Positions 26,432-36,200 of a stretch of DNA of 64,000 nucleotides are shown here, one piece after another (the stretch's first letter is position 1; the number at the start of each line of letters is the position of its first letter). The stretch is from Streptomonospora nanhaiensis. GTDB lineage: Bacteria; Actinomycetota; Actinomycetes; Streptosporangiales; Streptosporangiaceae. The position numbers were made by a program, and so were the translations under genes. Below the pieces are notes generated by a model. It searched no databases, was not told where the DNA came from, and saw nothing but the letters and a program-made list of their open reading frames with translations. The stretch lies in contig NZ_CP113264.1 of NCBI RefSeq assembly GCF_026642255.1, forward strand, positions 2,604,001 to 2,668,000, read 5' to 3'.

Positions 26432-28009
26432 TCAGGGGACGGCCGGGGCGGGACGGACCCGGCGCGCCGCATCGGCCAGGGACGCGCCCAGGGCCCCTCC
26501 GCAGATCCGGTCCAGCACCGTGTCGGAGACCGGGTGCCCGGTCAGCCACACGGCCCGGGCGAACTCCTCCGGGAACCGCGCGTACCGCTCCCGGTCCGAC
26601 TCCGGCAGCGGCCGGCCCGCGTCGAGCCGGATCGCGTAGCGGTCGAGCACGGCCCACACCGCCTGGTGCGACAGGGGGTCGGTGTCCGTACCTCCGCGCA
26701 GCCCCCGCGCCCACCCGCCCAGGACGGGGTGGTGCACGTACAGCCGGAGGACGGGGGAGAGGTCCTCGTCCAGGGCCGACAGGACGTCGGCCACCCGCTG
26801 CCTGCGGTGCCAGTCGCCGGGCGCGTCGCAGGCCTCCAAGAGGTCGCACACGGCGCTCTCGGTGTCGCGGGCAGCTAGCCACCCCTCCACCAGCCCCTCG
26901 GCGTCCACGGGGCGCCCTCCGTCCGCGAGCGCGAGCACGTCCTCGGCGTCCATCCCGTCGAGGGGCGGGGCGACCGCGACGTCGGCCCCCGACTGCCGCA
27001 GCTGGCGCACCGTGAAGTGGTCGCCGAGCCGGGTCACGCGGAACCGTCCTCCGACGGCGGGGGCCACGGCCCCCAGGGCTGCCAGGGTGTCGAGCACCCG
27101 GGCGGAACGGCGCCCGGGGTCCTCGCCCCCGGGCGCGGCCCCGGGGACGAGGACCCCGGCCAGCTGGGCGGGCGTACGGGGCTCACCGTGCGAGAACAGG
27201 TCCGCGAGCAGTAGGAACGCCGTCATCCCGGGCCCGCCGACCATGGTGAGCAGGGCGTCCGACCAGGCGTCGGCGAGGGCGCCCGGGACCTCCTCCGCGA
27301 GCGCCCGGGCGGCCCGCCCGGGCAGGACGCGCGTGTACGTCGTGCGCAGCAGGCCGCAGTGGCGGGCGACGGCGAACAGCGACCGCACCTCGGCGGGCGT
27401 CCGGCCCAGCGCGGCGGCGGCCCCGGCGGTGTCGGACCGGGTGAGATCGTCGTCCCCGTCCGAACGGAGGTCCCTGCCGCCGCCCACCCAGGCGGTGAGG
27501 CGGACGGCGTCGGACAGCGGGCGGCACAGGCGCGCGGCCGCGTCCAGCTCCTCCGGGCGCCCGGGCACGACCGGGCGCGGCGGCCCGGAACTCCCGCCCT
27601 CCCCCACGCCGAACCGGTCCAGGAGCGGCAGCACGTCCTGGGCCGCGTCCGCCCCGTCCGCCGGATCACGGGCGCCGGAGGACCCGCCCGGGGAGAGGTC
27701 GACCGAGGCGATGGCCCGGCGGAGCCTGCGGGGGCTCTCCGCGGACAGCAGATCCCCCTTCTCCACCAGGAAGTCGCACCACGTCAGCCAGGTGTCCCTG
27801 AGGCCGACGGGCGTCCGGTCCCAGTGCCGGACGGTGCGGGCGATGTCGTGCACGTCGGCGGTGGACCAGTCGCCGGGGTCGGGCGCACCGGCCTCCAGGT
27901 GCGCGGTCAGGAGGAAGAGCAGGGTGTCGGGGTCCAGGACGGGGCGGGGGTCGACGCCCCCGGCCCACTCCAGACACGCGCGCACGGCGGAGTAGATGCG
28001 ATCAGTCAT
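26432..28009 (-). CDS. Large hypothetical protein, diverged member of the 1-974/11416-12900 family
   Basis: A 525-residue protein from ATG 28009 with no signal peptide or catalytic motif. The first 80 residues (LFLLTAHLEAGAPDPGDWST, WDRTPVGLRDTWLTWCDFLV) are specific to it. Then a block LCRPLSDAVRLTAWVGGG, RSLFAVARHCGLLRTTYTRV, the middle LAALGAVAPAVGGRFRVTRLGD and the C-terminal FARAVWLTGHPVSDTVLDRI echo, in the same order, segments of the proteins at 1-974 and 11416-12900. The relation is by eye and weak. The role is unknown; a cytoplasmic helical scaffold is possible. Confidence 0.7.
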   Translation of the reverse strand: MTDRIYSAVRACLEWAGGVDPRPVLDPDTLLFLLTAHLEAGAPDPGDWSTADVHDIARTVRHWDRTPVGLRDTWLTWCDFLVEKGDLLSAESPRRLRRAIASVDLSPGGSSGARDPADGADAAQDVLPLLDRFGVGEGGSSGPPRPVVPGRPEELDAAARLCRPLSDAVRLTAWVGGGRDLRSDGDDDLTRSDTAGAAAALGRTPAEVRSLFAVARHCGLLRTTYTRVLPGRAARALAEEVPGALADAWSDALLTMVGGPGMTAFLLLADLFSHGEPRTPAQLAGVLVPGAAPGGEDPGRRSARVLDTLAALGAVAPAVGGRFRVTRLGDHFTVRQLRQSGADVAVAPPLDGMDAEDVLALADGGRPVDAEGLVEGWLAARDTESAVCDLLEACDAPGDWHRRQRVADVLSALDEDLSPVLRLYVHHPVLGGWARGLRGGTDTDPLSHQAVWAVLDRYAIRLDAGRPLPESDRERYARFPEEFARAVWLTGHPVSDTVLDRICGGALGASLADAARRVRPAPAVP

Positions 28010-28662
28010 TGCCCTATCACCCGGAGTGGTGTGAGTCGCCGAAAGGGCCTCAGGCTAACCGTGCCGCGCGTCGTGGCGCGGGAGAACGCCGAAATCGCCC
28101 ACGGGCCGGGGCGGATGCGGCGGAACAGCGCGCGGGACGCGGTCGGGCCCGCCCCGGGGCCGGGCGGGTGCGTGTGCGCCCGAGCGGTGCGCTGCGCGGC
28201 CCCGCACGCGGCTCCGCGGCCCCTCCCGGCAGGGGTCGGCTCCGGGGCGCGTCGACCGGCGCAGCCGCCCTGTTTTCTTTGTCGGCAATTCACGCGGAGT
28301 TCTGTTTCGGGGGCATTTTGCCCACAAGGTCCTGATGCGGCCGCAAGGCGGGCTCCTCCGGAAGTCCGGGTGTCGTTCTGTCGGGAGAGAGTCGCTTTTT
28401 CCCCATTGGGACCCCTGCGGGAGTGGTGTGTTTATTGCGCGCAAAGGGGCTGGGTAAGAGGCGGTTGGGCGTCCCGGAGTGCGGGGATATCTCGATTCCG
28501 AGTGCCGCGAACCCTCCCGGGCCGATTGGCGGAAGAATCGAACACCTCTCCGTGTGTTCGGGTTGCTTCCCCGGTCGGGAGGTGTAATTCGCGCAGTCGT
28601 CCCATCCGACCTCCGGTCGTGCGAGATGCACGAATCAGACAATTGGCTGTATGGGAGGAAAA
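28010..28662. other. AT-richer divergent promoter region
   Basis: About 650 bases between two divergent genes. The part from about 28260 to 28660 is clearly less GC-rich than its surroundings (runs such as TTTTCTTTGTCGG and GCATTTTGCCC), a hint of acquired DNA. I found no gene here; no small frame has both a ribosome-binding site and typical codon use. Confidence 0.5.
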
Positions 28663-29874
28663 ATGAAAGAATACCGCATCGAGACCATCGACGACTTCAC
28701 CGACCTGCTCCAGCGCTGGTATGTGGCGGATCACGAGGGTTTCGCCACCATGTTCGACGCGGCGGTCAAGAACGTGAAGCCGATCCCGGAGGGGACCGGG
28801 CCCGAGGTTCGGCACGACTGGCGAAACAGTACGATCGACGACCTGTGCGACTTCTTTCGCGCCTGGGACAAATGGGAGCCGGGGGTCGACAGCGGGCTCG
28901 TCTTCATCGAGAAGTTCAGCTGGCTCAACTACGAGAACGACTACGGGATGGTCTTCGTCACCTCCGGTCCCGGATGTGAGATGACCGCCCTATTCACCGA
29001 GTTCCAAGGGCGTTACATGGACTCCGAGAAATCGCTCGGGCTCGTGGAGAAGTGGAAGAGGCAGCTCGGGCCGAGGATGGACGACTATGTCGTGCCGCCT
29101 GGTGGATTCAAGAACTTCAACGACTTCTTCGTCCGGAGGGTGAAGGACGGAAAACGCCCGATCGACGCACCCGCGGACGACACCGTCGTGGTCGCCCCCG
29201 CCGACTGCGTCATCAACATGATCGTGAACGAGCTGACCGAGGAGACGCGCATCCCGGTCAAGACGGTCACCATGAACGTCAGGGAGCTGCTCGACGGCTC
29301 CGCGTACACGGGCAGGTTCGTCGGGGGCACCGCGGTGTCCTGCATCCTGATGCCCGACGGCTACCACCGGTACCACTCCCCGGTCGCGGGACAGGTCGTG
29401 GAGTCCAACTCCGGGATCGGCGGCGTCTACTACGGCATGCGCGACCTCCCCGGACTGCTCAACGACGGGAACGTGGGCTACGGCCACGACTACAGCATGT
29501 TCGAGAGGTTCCGGCGGGGCTACCTCGTCATCGACACGGGGGACGCGGCGCGCGGACACGTCGGGATGGTGCCCGTCGGCCTCAACTCGATCGCCTCCGT
29601 CGAGTTCCGTCCCGAACTCTCCCGCGTCAGGCCGGAGAACCCGGTCGCGATCGCCAAGGGGGAGGAGGTCGGATGCTTCAAGTACGGCGGTTCGCTGAAC
29701 ATCCTCCTGTTCGAGAAGGGCTGCTTCCCCGCGCTCCAGCTGCTCCAGGGCCAGCGCATCGGGCTCATGGAGGACCCGGGGAAGCCGCGCTCCCTCTTCA
29801 CCGGACCTGCCGCACGCCGTCCGGGGACGCTCCGCCCCGACTCCCCCGCGAACGGACGCCGGACCGTCCCCTGA
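28663..29874 (+). CDS. Phosphatidylserine decarboxylase-like pyruvoyl enzyme (possibly amino-acid decarboxylase)
   Basis: A 403-residue protein. ATG 28663 follows GGGAGG; the ATG at 28651 has none. The C-terminal PSD domain includes FNDFFVRRVKDGKRPI, VVAPADCVI, LMPDGYHRYHSPVAGQVVES (HR-H motif), and FKYGGSLNILLFEKG, where cleavage between G343 and S344 should create the pyruvoyl group. The 130-residue N-terminal extension (WYVADHEGFATMFDAAVKNV, IEKFSWLNYENDYGM) resembles the extra domain of PsiD-type aromatic amino-acid decarboxylases rather than membrane-anchored Psd. There is no transmembrane helix and no pssA neighbour. Hence a soluble decarboxylase of phosphatidylserine or of a free amino acid such as tryptophan; the substrate is unresolved. 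Confidence 0.82.
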   Translation: MKEYRIETIDDFTDLLQRWYVADHEGFATMFDAAVKNVKPIPEGTGPEVRHDWRNSTIDDLCDFFRAWDKWEPGVDSGLVFIEKFSWLNYENDYGMVFVTSGPGCEMTALFTEFQGRYMDSEKSLGLVEKWKRQLGPRMDDYVVPPGGFKNFNDFFVRRVKDGKRPIDAPADDTVVVAPADCVINMIVNELTEETRIPVKTVTMNVRELLDGSAYTGRFVGGTAVSCILMPDGYHRYHSPVAGQVVESNSGIGGVYYGMRDLPGLLNDGNVGYGHDYSMFERFRRGYLVIDTGDAARGHVGMVPVGLNSIASVEFRPELSRVRPENPVAIAKGEEVGCFKYGGSLNILLFEKGCFPALQLLQGQRIGLMEDPGKPRSLFTGPAARRPGTLRPDSPANGRRTVP

Positions 29875-29925
29875 CCGCGGGGAGGCGGCCCCGACCGGCC
29901 CCCACGCCTCCGCGGGCCGGCCCCT

Positions 29926-29947
29926 CCCGGCCCGCTGCCGGGCCGGG
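29926..29947. terminator. GC hairpin between convergent genes
   Basis: CCCGGCCCG (29926-29934), loop CTGC, CGGGCCGGG (29939-29947): a perfect 9-bp stem in the 100 bases separating the decarboxylase from the RNA-repair genes. Confidence 0.65.
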
Positions 29948-29975
29948 ACCGGCCACTGCGTGCGCGGCGCCCCGG

Positions 29976-31151
29976 CTACCCGCCGGAGGCGACGAGGGTG
30001 AGGCGGTGCGCCTCGGTGGGGTCGGGGCACTCCCAGCGGCGGACCAGCCTTTCGACCGCGGCGGCCGGGACGGGGGACTCCCTGCGGTCCAGGCGCGCCC
30101 GCAGCACCCCCGGCGGGGCCTCCACGGACACGATCTCCACACGGGCCCGGTAGTCGGCGGCCAGGCCGACGCACTGGTCGCGCAGCTGGCGGGAGACGTT
30201 GGTGGCGTTCCACACGAACGGGCGCCCCGCGCGCAGGTGCTCGCGGGCCCGCTCGTGGGCGGCGACGGCCACCGGCCGCTGGTCGGCGGTCGGGCGCACG
30301 CCCAGTTCGGTGCGCAGCGCGTCCAGGCTCACGACCGGTGTGTCCGGGAGGTGGCGCGCGATCCAGGTGTCCTTGCCCGCCCCGGGCAGCCCCGACATGA
30401 CGGTCACCGACGACCGGGTGTCGTCGTGGGCCGCGTAGTCCGGATCGCGGTCGGGCTTGCGGAAGAACCAGAACCGCGCGTGGTCGGAGGGGAACTCGCG
30501 CGGCCGGTCCAGACAGCGCTGCTCGGCGCAGTACTCGCCGTACAGGCCGATGCTGTCCAGGACCTCGGCGGTGTCGCCGCAGTGCCGGCCGAGGATGTCC
30601 GCCGTGGCCAGCAGCACCAGGTCGTCGTTGCGTGCGAGCAGGCTCACCCGGAAGGCGATGTGGCGCAGGTCGGGGCGTTCGAGCGCCCAGAACGGCACCT
30701 GGTGGTGGCGGACCAGAGCCGCCACGTGCTCGCGCCACCGGGCCGCGGCGAGGCTGTCGGCCTCCGTGGCCCGGCCCGTCCGGGCCGAACCGTCCGGGCC
30801 CGCCTCCCACAGCAGGCGGCGCACCATCAGGTCGCCGCGCCGCGAGTGCCCGTGCGCGGTCACCCGGCCGTCCCCGTCCCGGCGCGTGCAGTAGGGCTTG
30901 GCGACGTCGTGGAGCAGGACCGCGGCGAACAGCCGCACCCTCTCCGGCGCGGGCCTGGCCCGCCAGCCGGGCAGCCCGGACAGGGCCTCGCAGGCCATCC
31001 GGGTGTGCACCTCCACGTCGCCCTCGGCGTGGTGCACCGGGTCCTGTTCCACCCCCGCCAGGTCGCGCACCCACGGGAACGCCTCCCTGACCCGGTCCCA
31101 GTCCAGCTCCCAGTACGGGGGAGCGGGGCACAGCTCAGCGAAGACCCGCAT
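29976..31151 (-). CDS. HD-Pnk: HD phosphoesterase fused to polynucleotide 5'-kinase (RNA end healing)
   Basis: 391 residues. The N-terminal HD domain (about 35-190) has HHAEGDVEVHT (H40, H41, H49), the HD pair H81-D82 in LLHDVAKPYC, and further histidines in TAHGHSRRGD and VRHHQVPF. The C-terminal P-loop kinase (about 248-385) has GLPGAGKD (254-261) and VVSLDALR. This matches HD-Pnk of Runella, whose HD part removes 2',3'-cyclic and 2'- or 3'-phosphates and whose kinase part adds a 5'-phosphate. The partner ligase gene overlaps by 17 bases, so ends healed here would be sealed by the neighbour. A poly(A)-polymerase-like or tRNA-processing role is less likely, as no nucleotidyltransferase domain is present. 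Confidence 0.85.
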   Translation of the reverse strand: MRVFAELCPAPPYWELDWDRVREAFPWVRDLAGVEQDPVHHAEGDVEVHTRMACEALSGLPGWRARPAPERVRLFAAVLLHDVAKPYCTRRDGDGRVTAHGHSRRGDLMVRRLLWEAGPDGSARTGRATEADSLAAARWREHVAALVRHHQVPFWALERPDLRHIAFRVSLLARNDDLVLLATADILGRHCGDTAEVLDSIGLYGEYCAEQRCLDRPREFPSDHARFWFFRKPDRDPDYAAHDDTRSSVTVMSGLPGAGKDTWIARHLPDTPVVSLDALRTELGVRPTADQRPVAVAAHERAREHLRAGRPFVWNATNVSRQLRDQCVGLAADYRARVEIVSVEAPPGVLRARLDRRESPVPAAAVERLVRRWECPDPTEAHRLTLVASGG

Positions 31152-31920
31152 GGAGCACCTCCGGTTCGGCGAGGCCGTTCGCGATCACCGGCCGGTCCAG
31201 CCAGTGCGAGCCCGAGTCCAGGACGGCGGCCGTGAACCCGGGGCGCACCCACTTGTACCGGTCGACCGTGCGGCCGCCCTCCTCTACCTTGACGTACAGG
31301 CCCTCCATCAGGTCGGAGCCGTCCCCCTCCGCCAGCGCCCGCTCCGGGTCGGCGCCGCCCGCCACCGCCGCCCGGGCCAGGGCCTCGCGCCAGCCGGCCG
31401 TCCGGCAGGTGGAGGCCCCCACCAGGGAGACCAGGTCCTCCAGGCGGTCCAGGGGGCCGGAGTGCAGCACGGGCACCGACACCACGGGGGTCCCCTCCAG
31501 GAGCTCCCTGCGGCGCGGGGTGGACAGGAACGCGTCCTCCCGGGTGTCCAGCACGTCGAACTCGCAGAAGTAGTGGGGGAGGGCGTCGTAGAAGACGGTG
31601 TGCCTGGCGTACATCCACTCGCCGTAGAGCACGTACCTCTCGCCGAGCCGCGGCCGCAGCAGGTGGGCGACGGCGGCGGCCCACGCCTTGAACGGGGCGA
31701 ACTGCCGCTCGCGGGGCCCGCCCGTCAGGTAGTGGCCGCGGCTCTGCAGCAGGAGCGCGCCCCCGGGGCCGAAGCTGATGCCGGCGTTGGCGCCGTCGAG
31801 CTTCTCCTCCACGACCAGGTGCCGGCCGGCCAGCTCCCCGAAGGGCACGGCGGCCAGGTCGTGGTCGCCCGCCTGGAGGCGGGAGCCGCGGATGTGCCGG
31901 GTTCGGGGGTACTTGCGCAT
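31135..31920 (-). CDS. ATP-dependent RNA ligase (end sealing)
   Basis: A 261-residue nucleotidyltransferase-fold ligase. Motif I is EEKLDGAN with the adenylated lysine K40. Motif III-like GEWMYARHTVFYDALPHYF carries E101, motif IV is MEGLYVKVE (E206, K211) and motif V RYKWVRPGF (K223). Size and motifs fit the small RNA ligases that pair with HD-Pnk. It lies first in a two-gene operon, its end overlapping the HD-Pnk start. No ribosome-binding site precedes ATG 31920; a TAGAAC element lies about 10 bases upstream, so the transcript may be leaderless. The likely role is repair of RNA cut by nucleases such as tRNA-cleaving toxins (inference). Confidence 0.85.
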   Translation of the reverse strand: MRKYPRTRHIRGSRLQAGDHDLAAVPFGELAGRHLVVEEKLDGANAGISFGPGGALLLQSRGHYLTGGPRERQFAPFKAWAAAVAHLLRPRLGERYVLYGEWMYARHTVFYDALPHYFCEFDVLDTREDAFLSTPRRRELLEGTPVVSVPVLHSGPLDRLEDLVSLVGASTCRTAGWREALARAAVAGGADPERALAEGDGSDLMEGLYVKVEEGGRTVDRYKWVRPGFTAAVLDSGSHWLDRPVIANGLAEPEVLHAGLR

Positions 31921-32002
31921 GGGTGCGGTTCTACACGCCGGCGCCGCCGCGCCGCCACCCGTTTTCCCAGGCATCGGCCGCGGCGCGCCACGGGGCCGGG
32001 GC

Positions 32003-32320
32003 TCAGGCCAGGTGACGGCGCGAGCCCGGGGAGGCGGCGTCGGCCGCGGCGTGCCCCTCGACCCAGCCGTCCTCGCTGTAGGGGCCCGCACCGGCCGCGG
32101 ACAGGGCCGGCAACCCGGCCGGATCCGGGCCCCGCACCAGTTCGACGACCAGCGGCGCCACCATGGACAGCGCGCCCAGCAGGTGCGAGACCACCGACAC
32201 CACGCGCCGGTCGAGCCGGTCGACGAGCAGTCCGGAGAAGATCCCGGTCACGCCGGACGCGGCCGTGCCGACCGGCGCCGCACCGGGCCACGAGAAGCGG
32301 AGTGCGGATGTCGTCGATCC
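32003..32320 (-). pseudogene. MFS transporter fragment joined to a DUF2786 gene tail
   Basis: Reading the reverse strand, an open stretch begins without a proper start and encodes FSWPGAAPVGTAASG, GIFSGLLVDRLDRRVVSVVS and LLGALSMVAPLVVELV, a piece of a major-facilitator transporter with its GLLVDRLDRR loop. It then runs in frame into GPYSEDGWVEGHAAADAASP, which is the C-terminus of the DUF2786 protein at 53888-55189. Neither half is complete, so this is a recombination product and not a working gene. Confidence 0.65.
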
Positions 32321-32326
32321 GGTGCC

Positions 32327-32824
32327 TCAGCCGCGGGCGAGAGCGCGCAGTTCCTCCAGGCTCGGGGCACGGGACTCGGGGGCGTCGGCGTCCACCCTTC
32401 CACCATGGGGGTCGTCGACCCTCCCGGCGCAGGACCGGAGCGCCTCCAGCGCGGTCAGCCCCTCACCGCGCAGGCGCACGTGTTCCATCGTCCACCAGCC
32501 GCGGGCGGCGTTGCCCGCCGTGTCGGGCGGCAGGAGGGGCTGGAAGTCACTGGCCTCCTCGGTCTCGGAGGCCCACAGGTACCCGATGAGGCGATCGTCC
32601 CGGTGCACGGGAAGGTACAGCACGGGGCCCGCGGTGGTCGGGACGTAGGAGCGGCCGACCAGCACCGGGGCCAGCGCCTCGTCGCTCCACCGGTCGAACG
32701 CCCCCTGCCCCGTGCCCGGCGCACGGGCCGGGTCCCCGGCGCCGTCGGCCTCGCGGGACGGATCGGGCTCCGCCCCGCCCCGGTCCGTTCGGTACCCGTC
32801 CTCGGGTGAGTGCCCACCGTCCAT
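32327..32824 (-). CDS. Small acidic protein, probable second immunity protein of the giant ART toxin
   Basis: A 165-residue protein. Its core (GPVLYLPVHRDDRLIGYLWA, then TMEHVRLRGEGLTALEALRS) matches the core of the next upstream gene at 32884-33258, so the two are tandem paralogues. It has no signal peptide, membrane helix or known domain. In polymorphic-toxin loci, genes placed directly after the toxin usually encode cognate immunity proteins; two paralogues suggest protection against more than one ART type or against variants. Assignment rests on position only. The gene starts at ATG 32824, 59 bases after the preceding stop. Confidence 0.6.
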   Translation of the reverse strand: MDGGHSPEDGYRTDRGGAEPDPSREADGAGDPARAPGTGQGAFDRWSDEALAPVLVGRSYVPTTAGPVLYLPVHRDDRLIGYLWASETEEASDFQPLLPPDTAGNAARGWWTMEHVRLRGEGLTALEALRSCAGRVDDPHGGRVDADAPESRAPSLEELRALARG

Positions 32825-32883
32825 GCCGTCCCCACTTCCTCTCGTCTCCAGCTGTCACTGCGGTACCGGGTGTCCTGCCCGGA

Positions 32884-33258
32884 TCAGGGGGGAGGGATCC
32901 CGTCCAGGCGGTCGGCGTGCTCGGGCACGCTCCCCGGCGGGACCGCCCCGGCACGGTCGTCCTGAGGGGCCCCGGTCCAGCGTGCCAGCGCGCCGAGGGC
33001 GTCCAGCCCCTGGGCCCGGGCCAGGATCAGGCGGCGCACCCAGGCGCCCTTGGCGTTCAGCCCCGCCGGACCGGGCACGGGCAGGAACCCCGCGGCGGCC
33101 CCGTCCCGCGAAGCCCAGAGGCGGCCCAGCGCACTCCCGTCCTCCCGCAGCACCGGCACGTGCAGCACCGGCCCGTCGGTGTCGGCGGCGAACCGGGGCT
33201 CGGCGCCCGCGAACTCGGGGCGGAACTCGTCCCGCGCGGCCTGCTCCTCGTCGGTCAT
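32884..33258 (-). CDS. Small acidic protein, probable immunity protein of the giant ART toxin
   Basis: A 124-residue protein whose ATG (33258) lies 13 bases after the toxin stop and has a strong GGAGGAGGG site, so it is co-translated with the toxin. The core is GPVLHVPVLREDGSALGRLW, followed by AKGAWVRRLILARAQGLDAL. It is shorter than its paralogue downstream, lacking that protein's 30-residue N-terminal extension. No known immunity fold (SUKH, Imm families) is recognisable. It would act in the cytoplasm by binding one or more of the toxin's ART domains (inference). Confidence 0.65.
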   Translation of the reverse strand: MTDEEQAARDEFRPEFAGAEPRFAADTDGPVLHVPVLREDGSALGRLWASRDGAAAGFLPVPGPAGLNAKGAWVRRLILARAQGLDALGALARWTGAPQDDRAGAVPPGSVPEHADRLDGIPPP

Positions 33259-33271
33259 CCCTCCTCCTTCG

Positions 33272-36200
33272 TCACGGTCGCGGGGTGAACGGGAGCACGG
33301 TGACCCGCAGGACCCACTGCCCGGTGTCGGGGTCCTGGAGCGCGTCGTCGATCCTGAAGCGCGTTCCGCGCGGCAGGAGCAGCTCCCTCTCCGACCGTTG
33401 CACGCTGTCCTCGCCGATCCACAGGGCGGGGTGCCCCGCGGGCACGGCCAGGTGGAACTGGTAGGCGGCGGTCCGGTTCACGGTCTCGACCCCCAGCGAC
33501 CCCGAGAGGAACCCCCGTTCGAGGAACTCCGTGCCGATCAGGTCCGTGGGGTCGTGGAAGGGCCGCCCCGGCGGGGCCATGAAGCCCACGCTGAACACCG
33601 AGCGCCGGACCTCGACCGTTTCCGGGATCGGATCCATCGCCCGGTCGAGCCGCTCCATCCCCTCGCGCAGGAGGTCCCAGGTCTTCTCGGCGTTCTCCTG
33701 GGTCGGCGTGTGCCCGTCGAACCACTTCTCGACCCATGAACCGAAGAACCGATGCTTGCTGAGCAGCATGACCTGGGACTCGGGGCTGGCCCGCCGGGAG
33801 AAGTCGTTGTAGAACTGCGCGTTCTTCGTGTAGGCCCGTGCGGAGTCCTGCTGCTCCGGGGTCAGGGACGCGAACCGGCCGCCGAGGACGAGCTTCCCGT
33901 ATCCCGCGCCGTCGCCGTCGGTGGCGAACCGGCGCACGCCGTCGGGGTCGACCCGCCCGGGGCGGTCGTCGGGCAGGTCCGGCCCGGCGGCCTGCGTCCC
34001 GTTCTCCGGGGGAGCGGTGGAGCCCTCCGCGGTGGTCTCCGGGTGGACCGCGGCGGCCGCGGCTTCGGCGCCGGCGGCGGTGTCCAGCCCCAGGAGCGCG
34101 GTCAGGAAGGCTTCGGCGCCACTGCTGAGTCCCGCTTCTTCGGGGCCGGTCACGGTGGTGTCCGTTTCGGTCAGCACGGTGAACACCTTGACGTCCGAGG
34201 CGTCCTCGACCCGCTGCTCCGGTGACGGAACGGTCTCCGGCCGCGGCGGGACCACCACCTCGGCTTCGATGTAGAAGCCCGGCAGCTGGAACGATCCGCC
34301 CCATCCCGCGCGGGTGATCCGGTAGGTGGTGCCCCGGGCGAGGACGACCTCGCGCTCCTCCGGGTAGTCGCTCCTCTCACCGATCCACAGGCCGCGGCTG
34401 CCCGCGGGCACGGTCAGGTGGATGACGTGCCCGGATTCGGCCTGGTGGTGTTCGGCCAGCTTGTTGCCCAGGGACATGGACATGAAACCGGGCTCGGTCT
34501 GGACGGTGCCCACCAGGGAGTAGGGGTCCAGGTCCCGGAACCCGTCGAGGAACGAGACCTCGGACAGGCCGCGGACCATCTCGACCGTCTCGGGCAGGGG
34601 GCGGTCGACGGCCCGGTCGAGGCGCTCCAGGAACGCCGCCACATCGGCCGCTGCGGGGAACACGTTCCCGTTGGACCGCGCCACGACACCGGCTCCACCC
34701 GCGTGCCCGTACCAGCCCGCCAGTTCCGCCTCCGGGTTCGGCGCGTCGAGGATGTACCTGACGAAACCCGCGGTGTGTTCGGGCACCCGGTCCTGCGCCA
34801 GGAGTTCCCGAAGGCGCTCGACGGTGGGCCAGGACAGGTCGTTCAGCTCGTACAGGCTCCAGCCGCGGGCCGCCATCGGGTCCGTGGTGGTCTGGAGGCG
34901 GGTCTCATTCCGCACCTCGTCCAGGCTGTCCTGGATCTGTTCGGCCGAGAGGTTGGCGCGGACGATCACGTTGAGCCATCCGTCCGCCGTGTACCCGCGC
35001 ACGTCGTCGCGCTGCCGGTCGTGGAGGGTGTCGAAGGCGTGCGGGTTGTTCGCCGGGTCGTGGAGCCAGCGGCCGTAGGCGTCGGCCTCCTCCACGGAGC
35101 GGAACCGCCGCACGCCTTGGTCGTCGACGTACCCCCTGCCGTCGTCGGCGGGACCGGTGCCGACCGGGAGGCCGGTGGCGGTGGCGGAGGCGTCCGCGGA
35201 GGCGTCCGCGGAGGCGTCCGCGGAGGCCGCGTGTCCCGTCTCCCCGGCGGGAGCGGCCGTGTCCTGCCCGGCCTCACCGACGGTCGCGGGAGGGGCTTTC
35301 TCCACGGCCGGCGGTCGGGCTCCGGACGCGGTGCCGTCCTGTTCCGGCAGGACGGCCTCGGCGGACAGCAGCAGGCCGTGAGCGGTCGTCTCCGCGCCGG
35401 TGACGCGATAGGACATTCCCCGGGGCAGGACGATCTCGTGGTTCGACGGCCGCGGGCCCTCCGCACCCAGCCAGAGCCCGTGCGCGCCCTCGGGCAGGGT
35501 CAGCCGGACGGTCACCGCGGGGTGCCCCAGGCCCACCGGTTCCGGGTTCACGGAGACCGTGGTGTACCCCGGGCTGCTCTGGACCGTGCCCACCAGGCCG
35601 GAGGGGGTCCTCTCGTCGTACCCCTCGGGGAACCGGAGGTCGCGGGTGTGGTTCAGGACCCACGTCGTCTCGACCGCCTCCGGGAGCGGGCGCCCCACCG
35701 CTGCGTCGTAGGTTGCGAGCAGGTCCCACGCACCCGCGGCGGAGGGGTAGGTCCCCCCGTTGGCCGCGGCCAGCGCCCCGGCCATACCGCTCCTGCGGTA
35801 CAGACCGGCCAGCCGTTCCTCGGGGCGCTCCAGCGTGAGGACCGTCCGTAGGAAGCGCGTTGTCGGGGTTTCCCCCTCGGCGGCGTCCACGATCTCCCGC
35901 AGCCGCTCCAGGGTGGGCCAGGTGAGGCCGTTGGCCTCGTAGACCTCCCAGCCGCTGCTGCCGTGGGGGTCCACGACCGAGGGCCGCTCGGTACGGCTCA
36001 TCGAGCGCAACCGGTCGAGTTGCGTCCGCAGGTCGCCCGTGGGCACCAGTGCCAGGTCCGCGAGCCACGGGGTGTCCGAGAACGCCGTGGCGACGCGGCG
36101 TTCCTCCGCGGGGAGGGTGTCCAGCCCCGGCATGCCGCGTTCCGCGCGCGCGGCCCGGTGCGCGTACCAGTCGGCCTCCGCGGGCGTCCGGAACCTCCGG

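Noticed and set aside
35183-35226. CRISPR-like short repeat array
   Set aside because: The 12-bp units are contiguous, coding (SADASADASA) and have no spacers.
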